Of a stretch of DNA of 64,000 bases, positions 1 through 8,611 are shown one piece after another. The first letter of the stretch is position 1; every line of letters begins with the position of its first letter. The notes beneath the pieces were generated by a model. It saw nothing but the letters and a program-made list of their open reading frames with translations. It had not been told where the DNA came from and did not search any database. Made by a program: the position numbers and the translations under genes. The stretch is from Paeniglutamicibacter psychrophenolicus. Lineage in GTDB: Bacteria > Actinomycetota > Actinomycetes > Actinomycetales > Micrococcaceae. The stretch spans positions 4,072,443 through 4,136,442 of the forward strand of contig NZ_JAGIOE010000001.1 in assembly GCF_017876575.1 (NCBI RefSeq). The letters are read 5' to 3'.

Positions 1-2
1 GC

Positions 3-1763
3 GCCGCAGCGGCCGCCACCGAAGCCGGCGGAATGGGCGGTGAAGTGCGCCTGCTGCGCCGCGCCCTGGAGCTCCAGGGCAGCCTCGGCCACGACCCGCA
101 GGAACGTGAAGCGCTGCTCAAGTCCTTGCGCGCCGCCGCGGCAAACGCCGGGGCCATGGAAGACGAGCTGGAAGTCATCGAGGCCTTGATCGCGGAGACC
201 GCCGCCGCACATCGGCCGCTTGAGCTGGCCGAATTGCTGGTGCGGGATGCCGAGCTGCGCTTCACCACCGGCCGGGAGTTCCTGGCACGTGCCCGGATGC
301 AGCGCGCCGTCGAACTGGCCGGTGCGGATGTGGACAGCCGGCAATATGCCCTGGCCCTGGCCGGGCTTGCCGCCGCCGAGTTGTGGAACAACGAACCCCG
401 CGGCGCCGCCCATGCATCCGAGGCCCTGGCCGCCGCCCGGCGGCCGGGCAATTCCCGGGCCCTGTCGTCCGCCCTGAGCGCCAACGCCATGGCCGCCATC
501 GCCACCGGTGACCTGGCCCGGTGCCGCGAGCTGTCGGTGACGGCGGTGGAAGCAGCGGCACACACCCGGGATTTCTGGGCCTTGTTCAGCGCCATCATGT
601 GGCAGGCAAGCGCCACGGAGGCCTGGGACAGCCAGCCCTATATCGATTGCCTCGAGGCCGGGCGCCAGACCCTGGCCGGGTTGGGGGCCCCGCACGTGTA
701 CATCGCCACGATTTCCGGATACATGGCAAGCAGCTACATGGCCATTGGCCGGTGGAAGGAATGCGGCCTGGCGCTTCGCGTGGCCCTGGGATCGGACCCC
801 GGGGTCATGGGAGACGCCGGGGTCCGGCTGACGGCCGCCCGGCTGGCGCTGTGGCAGGGCAGGCAACACGAGGCGGAAACACACCTGGCCCGCGCCGAGG
901 AGATATCGGCGCAGAAGTCCGAGTTCATGAACCTTCCCTTTGATCCCGTCAGGGCCGAGGTCTTTCTGGCGGCGGGCAATCCCGGCGCGGCCTATGAGAT
1001 TGCCATGCGAAACGCCAACCCCGAACGCATGGGCCGGAACATGAACGAATGGAAGCTGCCGCTGGCCGCCCGCGCACTGGCCGACCTCATCGAAAGAGCC
1101 AAGGGCGAGGGCCGGCCCACAGAGGAGCTGTTGGCGCTCGCCGACGACCTGCTGCGGCGTTTCCCCAGCCTGCCGCACGAGGCCTTCGAATCCGAGCTGT
1201 ACACCCGGCAGCTGGAGGCCTTCACCCTGCTGTACCGGGCCGAGATCGGCCGTGCCCGTTCGGCCCCCGGGAACCCGGAAGAATGGGTAGTGGCCGCTGA
1301 CGCATTCCGGGACACATCGCTTTGCTGGGAGGAAGCCTATGCCTGTTGGCGGGCCGTGGAGGCCCTGCTGGTGCCTTCGGGCACCGATCGCGCCAAGGCC
1401 ACCGAATTCCTTCGCCGCGGACTTGGGCTGTCTCGGCAGCTCCAGGCGCTTCCGCTCCTCACCGCGCTGCAGGAAATTGCCGCCCAGGCCAGGATCGCCA
1501 CGCTCGGCCCGGTCCCGGGATCCCCTGCGGGCGGCTCGGTGCAATGGCCGGGCCTGACCGTGCGCGAACGGGAGCTGCTTGGCCATGTGGTCTCCGGTGC
1601 CACCTACGCCCAGATCGCCCGGGCGTTGGACATCAGCGAGAAGACCGTCAGCACGCACGTGTCGAGCATGCTGCGCAAGACGGGCACGGCAAACCGCAAG
1701 GAACTCTCCCGGCTGGTCACGGGCCAGGCAAACGCCCGGGCCCCCGGGCACGGCGGGCCCTGA
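3..1763 (+). CDS. LuxR-family large regulator, C-terminal part (5' end outside window)
   Basis: The reading frame is open from base 3, so the first ATG (base 33) is internal and the gene is cut by the window edge. The visible part is an alpha-helical, TPR-like region rich in Ala/Leu/Glu followed by a C-terminal LuxR helix-turn-helix starting near base 1552 (LTVRERELLGHVVSG, then ISEKTVSTHVSSMLRKTGTA). It aligns along its whole length with the C-terminal two thirds of the complete protein at 2270-5203, sharing for example GAMEDEL, GAPHVY and MLRKTGTANR. By analogy the missing N-terminus should carry an AAA/NACHT-like ATPase of the LAL type. These regulators bind DNA through the HTH after an ATP-dependent conformational change; the inducer cannot be told. 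A GC-rich hairpin at 1820-1851 follows the stop codon. Confidence 0.85.
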   Translation, partial: AAAAATEAGGMGGEVRLLRRALELQGSLGHDPQEREALLKSLRAAAANAGAMEDELEVIEALIAETAAAHRPLELAELLVRDAELRFTTGREFLARARMQRAVELAGADVDSRQYALALAGLAAAELWNNEPRGAAHASEALAAARRPGNSRALSSALSANAMAAIATGDLARCRELSVTAVEAAAHTRDFWALFSAIMWQASATEAWDSQPYIDCLEAGRQTLAGLGAPHVYIATISGYMASSYMAIGRWKECGLALRVALGSDPGVMGDAGVRLTAARLALWQGRQHEAETHLARAEEISAQKSEFMNLPFDPVRAEVFLAAGNPGAAYEIAMRNANPERMGRNMNEWKLPLAARALADLIERAKGEGRPTEELLALADDLLRRFPSLPHEAFESELYTRQLEAFTLLYRAEIGRARSAPGNPEEWVVAADAFRDTSLCWEEAYACWRAVEALLVPSGTDRAKATEFLRRGLGLSRQLQALPLLTALQEIAAQARIATLGPVPGSPAGGSVQWPGLTVRERELLGHVVSGATYAQIARALDISEKTVSTHVSSMLRKTGTANRKELSRLVTGQANARAPGHGGP

Positions 1764-1819
1764 GCAGGCCACCGGCGGCAGGACACCGCGGTCCACGCGT
1801 GTCTTGGACCCGACATGGG

Positions 1820-1851
1820 CTTGCCGGCCGGGCCGAAGCCCGGCCGGCAAG
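1820..1851. terminator. Bidirectional GC-rich hairpin between convergent genes
   Basis: A perfect 13-bp stem (arms 1820-1832 and 1839-1851) closes a 6-nt loop. It lies in the short gap between the end of the truncated LuxR gene and the end of the minus-strand secreted-protein gene. No T-run follows on either side, so it is a likely terminator by position and shape only. Confidence 0.5.
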
Positions 1852-1867
1852 CCGGTGTCGTTGATGC

Positions 1868-2122
1868 CTAACGCTCGGGGACCCAGGACGGGGCCACGAC
1901 GCCGGCCCCGGTCAGGCTGTCGCAGTGGACCAGTTGCGTTCCGATCCGTGTCAGCGAACACGTGGAGGTATCCGTGGTGACGGTGCTGACCGTGGTTTGT
2001 TCATCGACGATTGGTCCTCCGGGATCCAGCTGGCCATAGGCCGGGGAGGAAGCAGCGAGGGCCACTGCCAGCGAGGCGAAGACCAGGCCGGCGAACCGTG
2101 TTGTCTTGCGTGCGGAATACAT
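1868..2122 (-). CDS. Small secreted protein of unknown function
   Basis: The product is 84 residues. The chosen ATG at 2122 has a GAAAGG ribosome site about 7 nt upstream; the frame remains open upstream (to 2161) without a comparable site. Residues 1-30 form a typical Sec signal peptide: positive MYSARKTTR, a hydrophobic stretch, then SSPAYG as a likely signal-peptidase site. The mature part is only about 54 residues, Thr/Ser/Val-rich, with two Cys 13 residues apart (CSLTRIG...HC) that could form a disulfide. I do not recognise the family. It sits antisense between two paralogous LuxR-type regulators, so it could be a target of either, but no operator is visible to prove it. Confidence 0.6.
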   Translation of the reverse strand: MYSARKTTRFAGLVFASLAVALAASSPAYGQLDPGGPIVDEQTTVSTVTTDTSTCSLTRIGTQLVHCDSLTGAGVVAPSWVPER

Positions 2123-2269
2123 GGGACTTGCCTTTCGTGTGCAGTGATTCCGATACCTCAACCTTGCTCGCTGGACCCACTCGGGGGCATCGGGAACGGC
2201 CCCTTAAAAAACCGGCCAAAACCCTGAGATTATGGCTCCCTCGGGGCCCGATGGTGGGAAACTGGTTTT

Positions 2270-5203
2270 GTGGCACTGGAGCTTGGGGTGATGGGCCCGG
2301 AACTCATGGGGAGGGCGACGGAGCTGGATGACATCGGCGCGTCCTTGGAGGCGGCGATATCCGGTGCGGCCTGCACCCTGGTGGTCTCCGGGGATCCCGG
2401 TGTCGGGAAAACCGCTCTCGTGCAGCACGCCTGCGCGGCGGTCTCCTCCGAGATGTGGATCCTGGCCGGGGCCGCGCTGCCGCTGGCCTCGATGACCGTC
2501 CCGTTCCTGCCGCTGCGCTCGGCCCTCCGGCGCGGCCCGGTTCTCGAGGGGATCCCGAACCCCGGTCTCGGTCCGGGAGGCTGGGCGGCCAACGACGTGA
2601 TTGTCGCAATCGATGACTGGTTGACCGAGCTGTGCCTGGTACGGCCGGTGGTCTTGGTCGTCGATGACCTGCAGTGGGCGGACCAGGGCACCCTGGATGC
2701 GCTGATGTACCTGATTGCAGGGCCCGCGGACCGGCGCCTGGCCATCCTCGCCACGCAGCGCAGCGGCGAGCTGGGGGAACTGCACCCGCTGCAGCGCTGG
2801 CTGGCCGACATCCGGCGCATGCCGCGGATCTCCTGGGTGGCACTGGAGCCGCTGGACCGCACCTCGACCGGGGCCCAGATTGCCCAGGCCATGGGGTCCG
2901 CCCCGCACCAGTCGCTGGTGCAGGAGGTTTTTTCACGCACCGCCGGAAACGCATATCTCAACCGGCTCATGGTCAGCGGCCTGCGCCCCGAGACCAGGCA
3001 CCTGCCCCAGACGCTGCCCGAGGACCTCAAGTCGGCCGTGCTGCGGTCCTGGCGCGGAATGTCCGACGGCGCGCGGCAGCTGACCCAGCTCATGGCCGTG
3101 GGCGGTCGTCCCATCCGTGCCCAGGACCTGGCCGGCCTGTCGCAACAGGCCGGGACCCGGCACGACGCCGCGGCCATCCTGCGGGAGACGACGGAGGCTG
3201 GGATCACCGAATGCTGGCCGAACGGGACGCACTGGTGGTTCCATCATCCGATGATCTCCGAGGTCCTGGAACAGGGGATGGAAAGCGGGCAGCGCCGGGA
3301 CTGGCACGCGCTGTTCGCCGCCTACGGGGCACGACTGCTGGCCCAGGGAACCACCCCGGACTTCGAATTCATGGCTTCCCTGGCCCAGCACCACTACGAT
3401 GCCGGAAACGCCGGCGAGGCCTACCGCTGGACGCTGCGGGCAGCAGCGGCCGCTGGGTCGGCCGGCGGGTCAAACGAGATCCTGCGCTTGCTGCATCGGG
3501 CGCTGGCCCTGCACGGACAGCTGCCGCAGGTCGATGAAAGCCGCGAGGAGTTGCTGCATCGGTTGCGCACCGCTGCCGAGGCGGCCGGGGCCATGGAGGA
3601 TGAACTCGATGCCCTGGAGGCCCTGTTGGCGGGGCTCGACCCGGCGCAGCGGCCCCTGGAGGTCGCCGAGCTACTGGTCCGGCGCACGCTGCTGCGTTTT
3701 TCCTCGGGGCTGGAATTCTTTTCGGTCGATGCGCTGCTCCAGGCCGTCCGACTGGCCGAGGCCTCCCCCGAGAGCTGGCAATATGCCTACGCCCTGGCCG
3801 AGCTCGCCCATGTGGGCCTGTGGAAGGACGATCCCGACGCGCACCGAACAGCCGCCACGGCGCTGGAGGTGGCCCGAAAGGCCGGAAACCCGCGGGCCCT
3901 GTCCTACGCCCTGACGGCCAATTCCATGGCCGCGCTGTTCGGGGAACGCCCCGACGAGGCACGCCTGCTGGCCGCCCAGGGAGCCGCGGCCGCCGTGCGC
4001 GCCCGGGATTTCTGGGCCCTGCTCCACGCAACGATGTGGCAGGCCAACGCGACCGAGGCCTGGTCCAGCCAGGCGTTTGCCGATCTGATGCGCTCGGGCA
4101 GGCAGCAGCTGTCGATGCTCGGGGCCCCGCACGTGTACCTGTCGAAGATGGCGGCCGACGAGGCCAGCAGCTACCTTTCGATCGGCCGCTGGCGCGAATG
4201 CGGGCAGGCGTTGCGTGTGGCCCTGGGCACGGACCCCGGCCCACTGGGCGATGTGGCCGCCCGCCTGACGGCCGCCCGGCTGGCTGCCCTGCAGGGCAGC
4301 CAGGACGAAGCCCGGGCGCACCTGGCCCGGGCCGAGGAACTGTTCGCGCACAAGTCCGGGTACAACAACCTCGACTTCGACGCGGTCCGGGCGGAGGTGT
4401 TCCTGGCCGAGGGCGACCCCGCGGCGGCCTACCTCGCGGCCATGGCCGGGGCCGGCAAGGAGGGCCAGCCCCCGACCATGTGCGAGTGGCTGGTGCCGCT
4501 GGCAGCCCGCGCCCTGGCGGACATGGTCCAGGGTGCCCGCGACGAGGGCGCCGACACGGCCGACATGCTTGCGTCCATCGACGAGTTGGTGGCACGTTTC
4601 CCCTCCGTGCTGCGGGAATCGGGCAACGACACCCCGTTCTATTCGGCGCAGGTGGAGGCCTTCGAGTTGCTCTACCGGGCGGAGACCGGACGGGCCCGAT
4701 CCGATGCCGAGAACGCGGCGCAGTGGATCGCCGCCGCCGATGCCTGCCAATCGGGTTCCCTGCGCTGGGAGGAGGCCTATTGCTGCTGGCGGGCGGTGCA
4801 GGCGCTGCTGCTTCATGGCCATTCCGGCCACGGGCAGGCCGCTTCGTTCCTTCGCCGGGGACTCATCCTGGCCAACGAACTTCATGCACGTCCCCTCCAG
4901 GATTCGCTGCTGGAGATCGCCGCCCGGGCCAGGATCGCCACCTACCAGCCGAGCATCGGGCAGGCATCGGGCGGATCCATTGAATTGCCGGGGCTGACGG
5001 TGCGCGAACGGGAGATCCTTGGCTACGTCGTGGCCGGGCGCACCTATGGTGAAATCGCCAGGTCCCTGGTCATCAGCGAAAAGACCGTCAGCTCGCACAT
5101 CTCAAACATGCTGCGCAAGACCGGAACCGCCAACCGCCTGGATCTCTCGCGCCTGGCAACCCGCCACGGCCCGGAGCATTTCTCCCCGGACGGACGTCGC
5201 TGA
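2270..5203 (+). CDS. LuxR-family large ATP-binding regulator (LAL type)
   Basis: The 977-residue product has the LAL layout. An N-terminal P-loop ATPase carries Walker A GDPGVGKT at about 41-48 and Walker B VVLVVDD at about 127-133. A long helical Ala/Leu-rich middle follows, and a C-terminal LuxR helix-turn-helix starts at about residue 907 (LTVREREILGYVV, ISEKTVSSHISNMLRKTG). The start at 2270 is GTG; an ATG at 2291 with GGAG about 10 nt upstream is a real alternative and would remove seven residues. It is a close paralogue of the gene at 3-1763, so the pair is a tandem duplication interrupted by a small secreted-protein gene. Family members are transcription activators of catabolic or secondary-metabolite genes. 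The target here is unknown. Confidence 0.85.
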   Translation: MALELGVMGPELMGRATELDDIGASLEAAISGAACTLVVSGDPGVGKTALVQHACAAVSSEMWILAGAALPLASMTVPFLPLRSALRRGPVLEGIPNPGLGPGGWAANDVIVAIDDWLTELCLVRPVVLVVDDLQWADQGTLDALMYLIAGPADRRLAILATQRSGELGELHPLQRWLADIRRMPRISWVALEPLDRTSTGAQIAQAMGSAPHQSLVQEVFSRTAGNAYLNRLMVSGLRPETRHLPQTLPEDLKSAVLRSWRGMSDGARQLTQLMAVGGRPIRAQDLAGLSQQAGTRHDAAAILRETTEAGITECWPNGTHWWFHHPMISEVLEQGMESGQRRDWHALFAAYGARLLAQGTTPDFEFMASLAQHHYDAGNAGEAYRWTLRAAAAAGSAGGSNEILRLLHRALALHGQLPQVDESREELLHRLRTAAEAAGAMEDELDALEALLAGLDPAQRPLEVAELLVRRTLLRFSSGLEFFSVDALLQAVRLAEASPESWQYAYALAELAHVGLWKDDPDAHRTAATALEVARKAGNPRALSYALTANSMAALFGERPDEARLLAAQGAAAAVRARDFWALLHATMWQANATEAWSSQAFADLMRSGRQQLSMLGAPHVYLSKMAADEASSYLSIGRWRECGQALRVALGTDPGPLGDVAARLTAARLAALQGSQDEARAHLARAEELFAHKSGYNNLDFDAVRAEVFLAEGDPAAAYLAAMAGAGKEGQPPTMCEWLVPLAARALADMVQGARDEGADTADMLASIDELVARFPSVLRESGNDTPFYSAQVEAFELLYRAETGRARSDAENAAQWIAAADACQSGSLRWEEAYCCWRAVQALLLHGHSGHGQAASFLRRGLILANELHARPLQDSLLEIAARARIATYQPSIGQASGGSIELPGLTVREREILGYVVAGRTYGEIARSLVISEKTVSSHISNMLRKTGTANRLDLSRLATRHGPEHFSPDGRR

Positions 5204-5227
5204 ACCACCGGCACGGCCGCCTTGGCT

Positions 5228-5818
5228 TCAGATGGTGGCGTGCATGGATTCGATCGGATCGAGCAGTGCGCCACGCATGTCCTCACTGAGTAGCGGGGGC
5301 ACATCGATGTCCACGGCCAGGGCCTGCAGGATCCTGCTGAGGTAGTTCCTGGCCGCCGCCGCGAGCGTGATGTCAACGATCTCGCGGTCGGAGAATCCGA
5401 GGTCCCGCAGGCGCCGGCTGTCCGACTCGTCCATGGCCGCCGAGTCGCCGCTGAGCTTCACGGCGTAATCCATCATTGCGACCTCGGCCTCGTCCAGGCC
5501 GGCGGAACGGTAGTCCCTGGCGATCCGAAGCAGTTCCTGCTCATCGAGGTATTTCAGGGCCTTGCTCCCGTGGGCCAGCCGGCAGTGCCGGGAGCCGATG
5601 CCCAGCGCCGCGGCCAGGGTCACCAGTTCGTAGCGGCGCATGCCCATGGATTTGGCGATCGAGGACTGCAGGGCCTTCCACGCCTCGAAGGCCTCCGGGT
5701 TCAGGGCCAGGACCCTGGTGTGGCTGGGCACGTAGCCCAGCGCGGCGCGGTCCGCGGCGTAGGCTGCGGCGGTTGCGCCGACGGCATCGGCCTCGCTGGT
5801 GGTCTGGAGAATGCCCAT
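5228..5818 (-). CDS. AhpD-like / carboxymuconolactone decarboxylase family protein
   Basis: The 196-residue product starts at an ATG (5818) with AAGGAG about 9 nt upstream. The much longer open frame upstream of this start is antisense shadow of the transporter genes. The central helical segment with ALGIGSRHCRLAHGSKAL (Cys79, His83) is the AhpD/CMD core and the C-terminus resembles the peroxidase-related subfamily. In AhpD the redox centre is CxxC-x2-H; here the first Cys position is Ser (S-R-H-C), leaving one Cys, which is common in this subfamily and argues against a classical two-Cys peroxidase cycle. A protective or detoxification role is likely but the substrate is unknown. It lies 24 bp beyond the LuxR gene, tail to tail. 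Confidence 0.75.
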   Translation of the reverse strand: MGILQTTSEADAVGATAAAYAADRAALGYVPSHTRVLALNPEAFEAWKALQSSIAKSMGMRRYELVTLAAALGIGSRHCRLAHGSKALKYLDEQELLRIARDYRSAGLDEAEVAMMDYAVKLSGDSAAMDESDSRRLRDLGFSDREIVDITLAAAARNYLSRILQALAVDIDVPPLLSEDMRGALLDPIESMHATI

Positions 5819-5961
5819 GGCGTCCTGCTCCTTGGTCCTTCGGATGTTCCTGTTCCATCCAAAGAGTAGAAGCGCCGGCCGCCGCGGCGCATGGGGAAGA
5901 TGCCCCATCTTCGCCGCCGGGGTGCGGAGGCTGCCTCCGCGCAAGGAAGCCGGCCGCACCG

Positions 5962-6951
5962 CTATTTCCGCAGGCGCCGGAACGCGCTGCCGGGGATCGA
6001 GGCCAGCGACACCGCGGCCAGGGTGAGCAGCGTCCCGGCAATGGTCGCGGCATCGATGACGGTGCCGGGGGCCGGCACCAGTACATCGATCAACAGGGAA
6101 CCAAGAAGCTGCCCGCAGATCATGCCCAGCCCGGTCAAAAGGACCCCGAGGTGCTTGACCAGGAACGCCGAGAGCCCGATGAACACGCAGCCCAGCGGGC
6201 CGCCAAGGTAGTACCACCACTGCTCGGGCAGCGCCGCCGGGGGGCCGCTGACCGGCATGCGCACCAGCAACAGGATCGTCAGCAGGATCCCGCCGACCAC
6301 GAAGTTCACCAGTGTCGCTGCCACCGGGGTCCCGTACGCCTGGGCCTGGACCCCGTTCATGGCGGCCTGGAATCCCATGAGGAAACCCACCACCAGGGGC
6401 ACGGCCATGGGCACCAGCAATGTGGCGATGGCCCCGGCCGAACCCATCCGCGGACTGACCGCCCAAATGACCCCGGCAATGGTAAGCCCGGCTCCCAGCG
6501 CACGGATGGCGCTGACGCGCCGCCGGCCCCCGGGTCCGAACCCCAGGCTGTCGACCAGCAGGGAACCCAGCGTCTGGCCCGTGACGATGGATACCGTGAA
6601 CAGCGCGACACCGACCAGCGGCACGGTGAGCGTCTGGGAGATCACCACGAACGCGCCGACACAACCGGCGGCCAGGTACCAGAGCGGGAAGCGCCTTTCC
6701 CGCAGGGCCCGCGGTATGGCCAGGGCCCCGGCCCGCGGCCCCGGCAGAACCAGGGAGGCGAGCACCAACAGGATGAGCCCGGTGGTGAAGCTGACCAGCG
6801 AGGCGGCGACCGGGTCCCCGAGCTTGGCGCCCAGGGCTCCGTTGATGCGGCTCTGGATCGGCATTGCCAGCCCGGCAAACACCGCCGTCGCCAGGTACAG
6901 GGGCATCAGCGAACGCTGGTTGCCCCGGGCGGCTGCTGTTGTTGGACTCAT
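5962..6951 (-). CDS. YdcZ/DUF606-type DMT-superfamily membrane transporter, second of a pair
   Basis: The 329-residue product is almost entirely hydrophobic, with about ten predicted membrane segments arranged as two similar halves: PLYLATAVFAGLAMPIQSRING in the first and LVVGFLMGFQAAMNGVQAQA in the second. That is the DUF606 (YdcZ) pattern within the drug/metabolite transporter superfamily. An ATG at 6972 is possible, but the ATG at 6951 overlaps the upstream gene's TGA as ATGA, so coupled translation from 6951 is more likely. The partner gene at 6948-7928 encodes a paralogue, so the two proteins may form a heteromeric transporter. The substrate cannot be read from sequence. Confidence 0.8.
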   Translation of the reverse strand: MSPTTAAARGNQRSLMPLYLATAVFAGLAMPIQSRINGALGAKLGDPVAASLVSFTTGLILLVLASLVLPGPRAGALAIPRALRERRFPLWYLAAGCVGAFVVISQTLTVPLVGVALFTVSIVTGQTLGSLLVDSLGFGPGGRRRVSAIRALGAGLTIAGVIWAVSPRMGSAGAIATLLVPMAVPLVVGFLMGFQAAMNGVQAQAYGTPVAATLVNFVVGGILLTILLLVRMPVSGPPAALPEQWWYYLGGPLGCVFIGLSAFLVKHLGVLLTGLGMICGQLLGSLLIDVLVPAPGTVIDAATIAGTLLTLAAVSLASIPGSAFRRLRK

Positions 6952-7928
6952 GGTGTCTTTCGTGTCTTCCATCGTGGTCGGCCATTGGGTTGCCAGGAGG
7001 CCACCAGGACCGCCAGCAGGGTGACCAGTGTTCCAATGATTTCATTGACCCCGACCTTCTCCGGCGTCAGGATCAGGTCCATCGCCAGGGATCCGGCCAG
7101 CTGTCCGGTGACCAACCCGATTCCCAGCACCAGGGCGCCAAGCCGGGGCACCAGGGTGACCCCGGTGACCACAAACAGGATACCCAGCGGCCCGGCAAGG
7201 TACATCCACCACAGCGGCACCGAGGTGAACCCGAACGACTCGATCTTCAGCAGGGCCAAGACGGCCATGGCGATGAGCAGCCCGGCGGTGGAGGCCAGGT
7301 AGTTGATGGCCGTGGCGGTGGTCGTGGAGCCATACGCCTGTCCGGCGCGGCCGTTCATCGATTGCTGGAAGCTCACCAAGAGACCCGCCCCCATGGCCAC
7401 GGCCAGGGAAGCCCAGGCCAGCGGCGACTCGGCAGAGCGGGCTCCGGTCCCCCAGGAAGCGATCACGGCGCCAACGACCAACAGCGCCGCCCCGAGGATC
7501 CGGATGCGGGTCACGGGCTGCTTTCCGGCCGGGCTGAATCCGATCACGTCGATGACGATGCTGGTCAGGGTCCGGGCGCCGACCACGGCAACGGCGAAGA
7601 GCGCCAGGCCGATGTTGCTCACGCTCATGGCCTGGGCCACCATGTAGTACGCCCCCACCAGCCCGGCCAGCAGGAACCAGCGCGGGATCTGGCGCTCGCG
7701 CCACACGGAACCGAATTTCCTCCAGCCCGCCCGGGCCCCGGGAAGCGCAATGCTTGCCACCATCAGGCAGGCCAGGGAGGTCAGGGCGCTGATCAACGCC
7801 GCGGCGAAATAGCCGCCCAGGAAGCCCGCCGCGTTGGAGGTGATCAGTGCCTGCAGGGGCATCAACATGCCCGCCGAACCTGCCAACGCCAGGGGAACTG
7901 CGTGCGAGCGGGGTTCGGGGCGTGCCAC
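6948..7928 (-). CDS. YdcZ/DUF606-type DMT-superfamily membrane transporter, first of a pair
   Basis: The 326-residue product again has about ten hydrophobic segments in two repeated halves; QALITSNAAGFLGGYFAAAL and LVSFQQSMNGRAGQAYGST mark the equivalent positions of each half. It is paralogous to the next gene downstream and overlaps it by 4 bp, so both are made from one message. Small conserved Asn/Gly motifs (MNG) are shared with the partner. Expression probably starts in the 149-bp gap shared with the divergent S4-protein gene. Family membership is clear; substrate, direction of transport and whether the pair works as a heterodimer are inference. Confidence 0.8.
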   Translation of the reverse strand: MARPEPRSHAVPLALAGSAGMLMPLQALITSNAAGFLGGYFAAALISALTSLACLMVASIALPGARAGWRKFGSVWRERQIPRWFLLAGLVGAYYMVAQAMSVSNIGLALFAVAVVGARTLTSIVIDVIGFSPAGKQPVTRIRILGAALLVVGAVIASWGTGARSAESPLAWASLAVAMGAGLLVSFQQSMNGRAGQAYGSTTTATAINYLASTAGLLIAMAVLALLKIESFGFTSVPLWWMYLAGPLGILFVVTGVTLVPRLGALVLGIGLVTGQLAGSLAMDLILTPEKVGVNEIIGTLVTLLAVLVASWQPNGRPRWKTRKTP

Positions 7929-8077
7929 AGCTCTCCTTGGGGACGGGGGTTTTTCCTACTACTGAAACCTACTGTTAACCGTCCGCGGCCCCGGCATTGT
8001 GTCGTTCACAGCACAGTGCGGGCCCTTGGCCCCGTATTGGTGCACGGGCATGGACCCGCATGCGCCATGATGGATAC

Positions 8078-8305
8078 ATGGCAAAATCCGAAGCATTCCA
8101 CCTCCAAATCCGCGACGAATCGATCCGACTGGGCCAGCTGCTGAAGCTCGCCTCGTTCGCCGAAGACGGATTCCATGCAAAGCAGATGATTGAAGACGGC
8201 CTGGTGAAGGTCAACGGTGAGATCGAAACCCGTCGCGGCGCCCAGATCCGCAACGGCGACACCGTGAGCGTCAACGGCGAATCCATCACCGTCGAGTCGG
8301 CATAG
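8078..8305 (+). CDS. S4-domain RNA-binding protein (YbcJ/YaaA type)
   Basis: The 75-residue product is essentially one S4 domain: IRLGQLLKLASFAEDG, then KQMIEDGLVKVNGEIETRRG, then NGDTVSV. S4 domains bind structured RNA such as rRNA. Small free-standing members like YbcJ and YaaA are thought to act in ribosome or translation quality control. The ATG at 8078 was chosen because the S4 homology starts soon after it; no good Shine-Dalgarno is visible upstream (GATGGATAC), so the message may be leaderless or poorly initiated. The gene is divergent from the transporter pair and stands alone. Confidence 0.85.
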   Translation: MAKSEAFHLQIRDESIRLGQLLKLASFAEDGFHAKQMIEDGLVKVNGEIETRRGAQIRNGDTVSVNGESITVESA

Positions 8306-8611
8306 CTCCCCGCATCGTACCGGCGGTGGCCATCGGCCCTGCCGGCTGACCGCCACCGGTCCCGGTATTTCCGCTGGGTGTCCGGCTCCTGCCGGTACCG
8401 GGGCGCCCAAGGCCTTGCTCGGATTCACCCGCGCGCCGTTGGTGCGCCCTGCCTGCTCCGACCTTTCAGGGGGCAGGAGGGCACCGGGGCATCCCGGTAC
8501 ACGCTGCGGGTTCTTTGCCTTTTGGGCAAAAACAGCGACCTCCCGTTTGCACCGATATCCGGGGCAAGCGGGAGGTCGCTGTTTGGGTCAACGACCCGAC
8601 AGCTGGGAACG
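8306..8611. other. 306-bp convergent intergenic stretch
   Basis: This gap lies between the S4 gene (plus) and the esterase gene (minus), which converge. Apart from the strong hairpin at 8530-8584 I see no coding frame with a ribosome site and no promoter that could be defended. Confidence 0.6.
8530..8584 (-). terminator. Intrinsic terminator of the esterase gene
   Basis: A perfect 16-bp inverted repeat (arms 8530-8545 and 8569-8584) flanks a 23-nt loop. Read on the minus strand, the second arm ends in five T residues (CTGTTTTTGCC), giving a classical rho-independent terminator 28 bp after the esterase stop codon. On the plus strand no T-run follows. Confidence 0.8.

Noticed and set aside
5819-7045. 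Upstream extension of the AhpD-like frame to 605 codons as a fusion protein
   Set aside because: The extension is antisense-frame shadow of the two transporter genes, and a good ribosome site marks the start at 5818.
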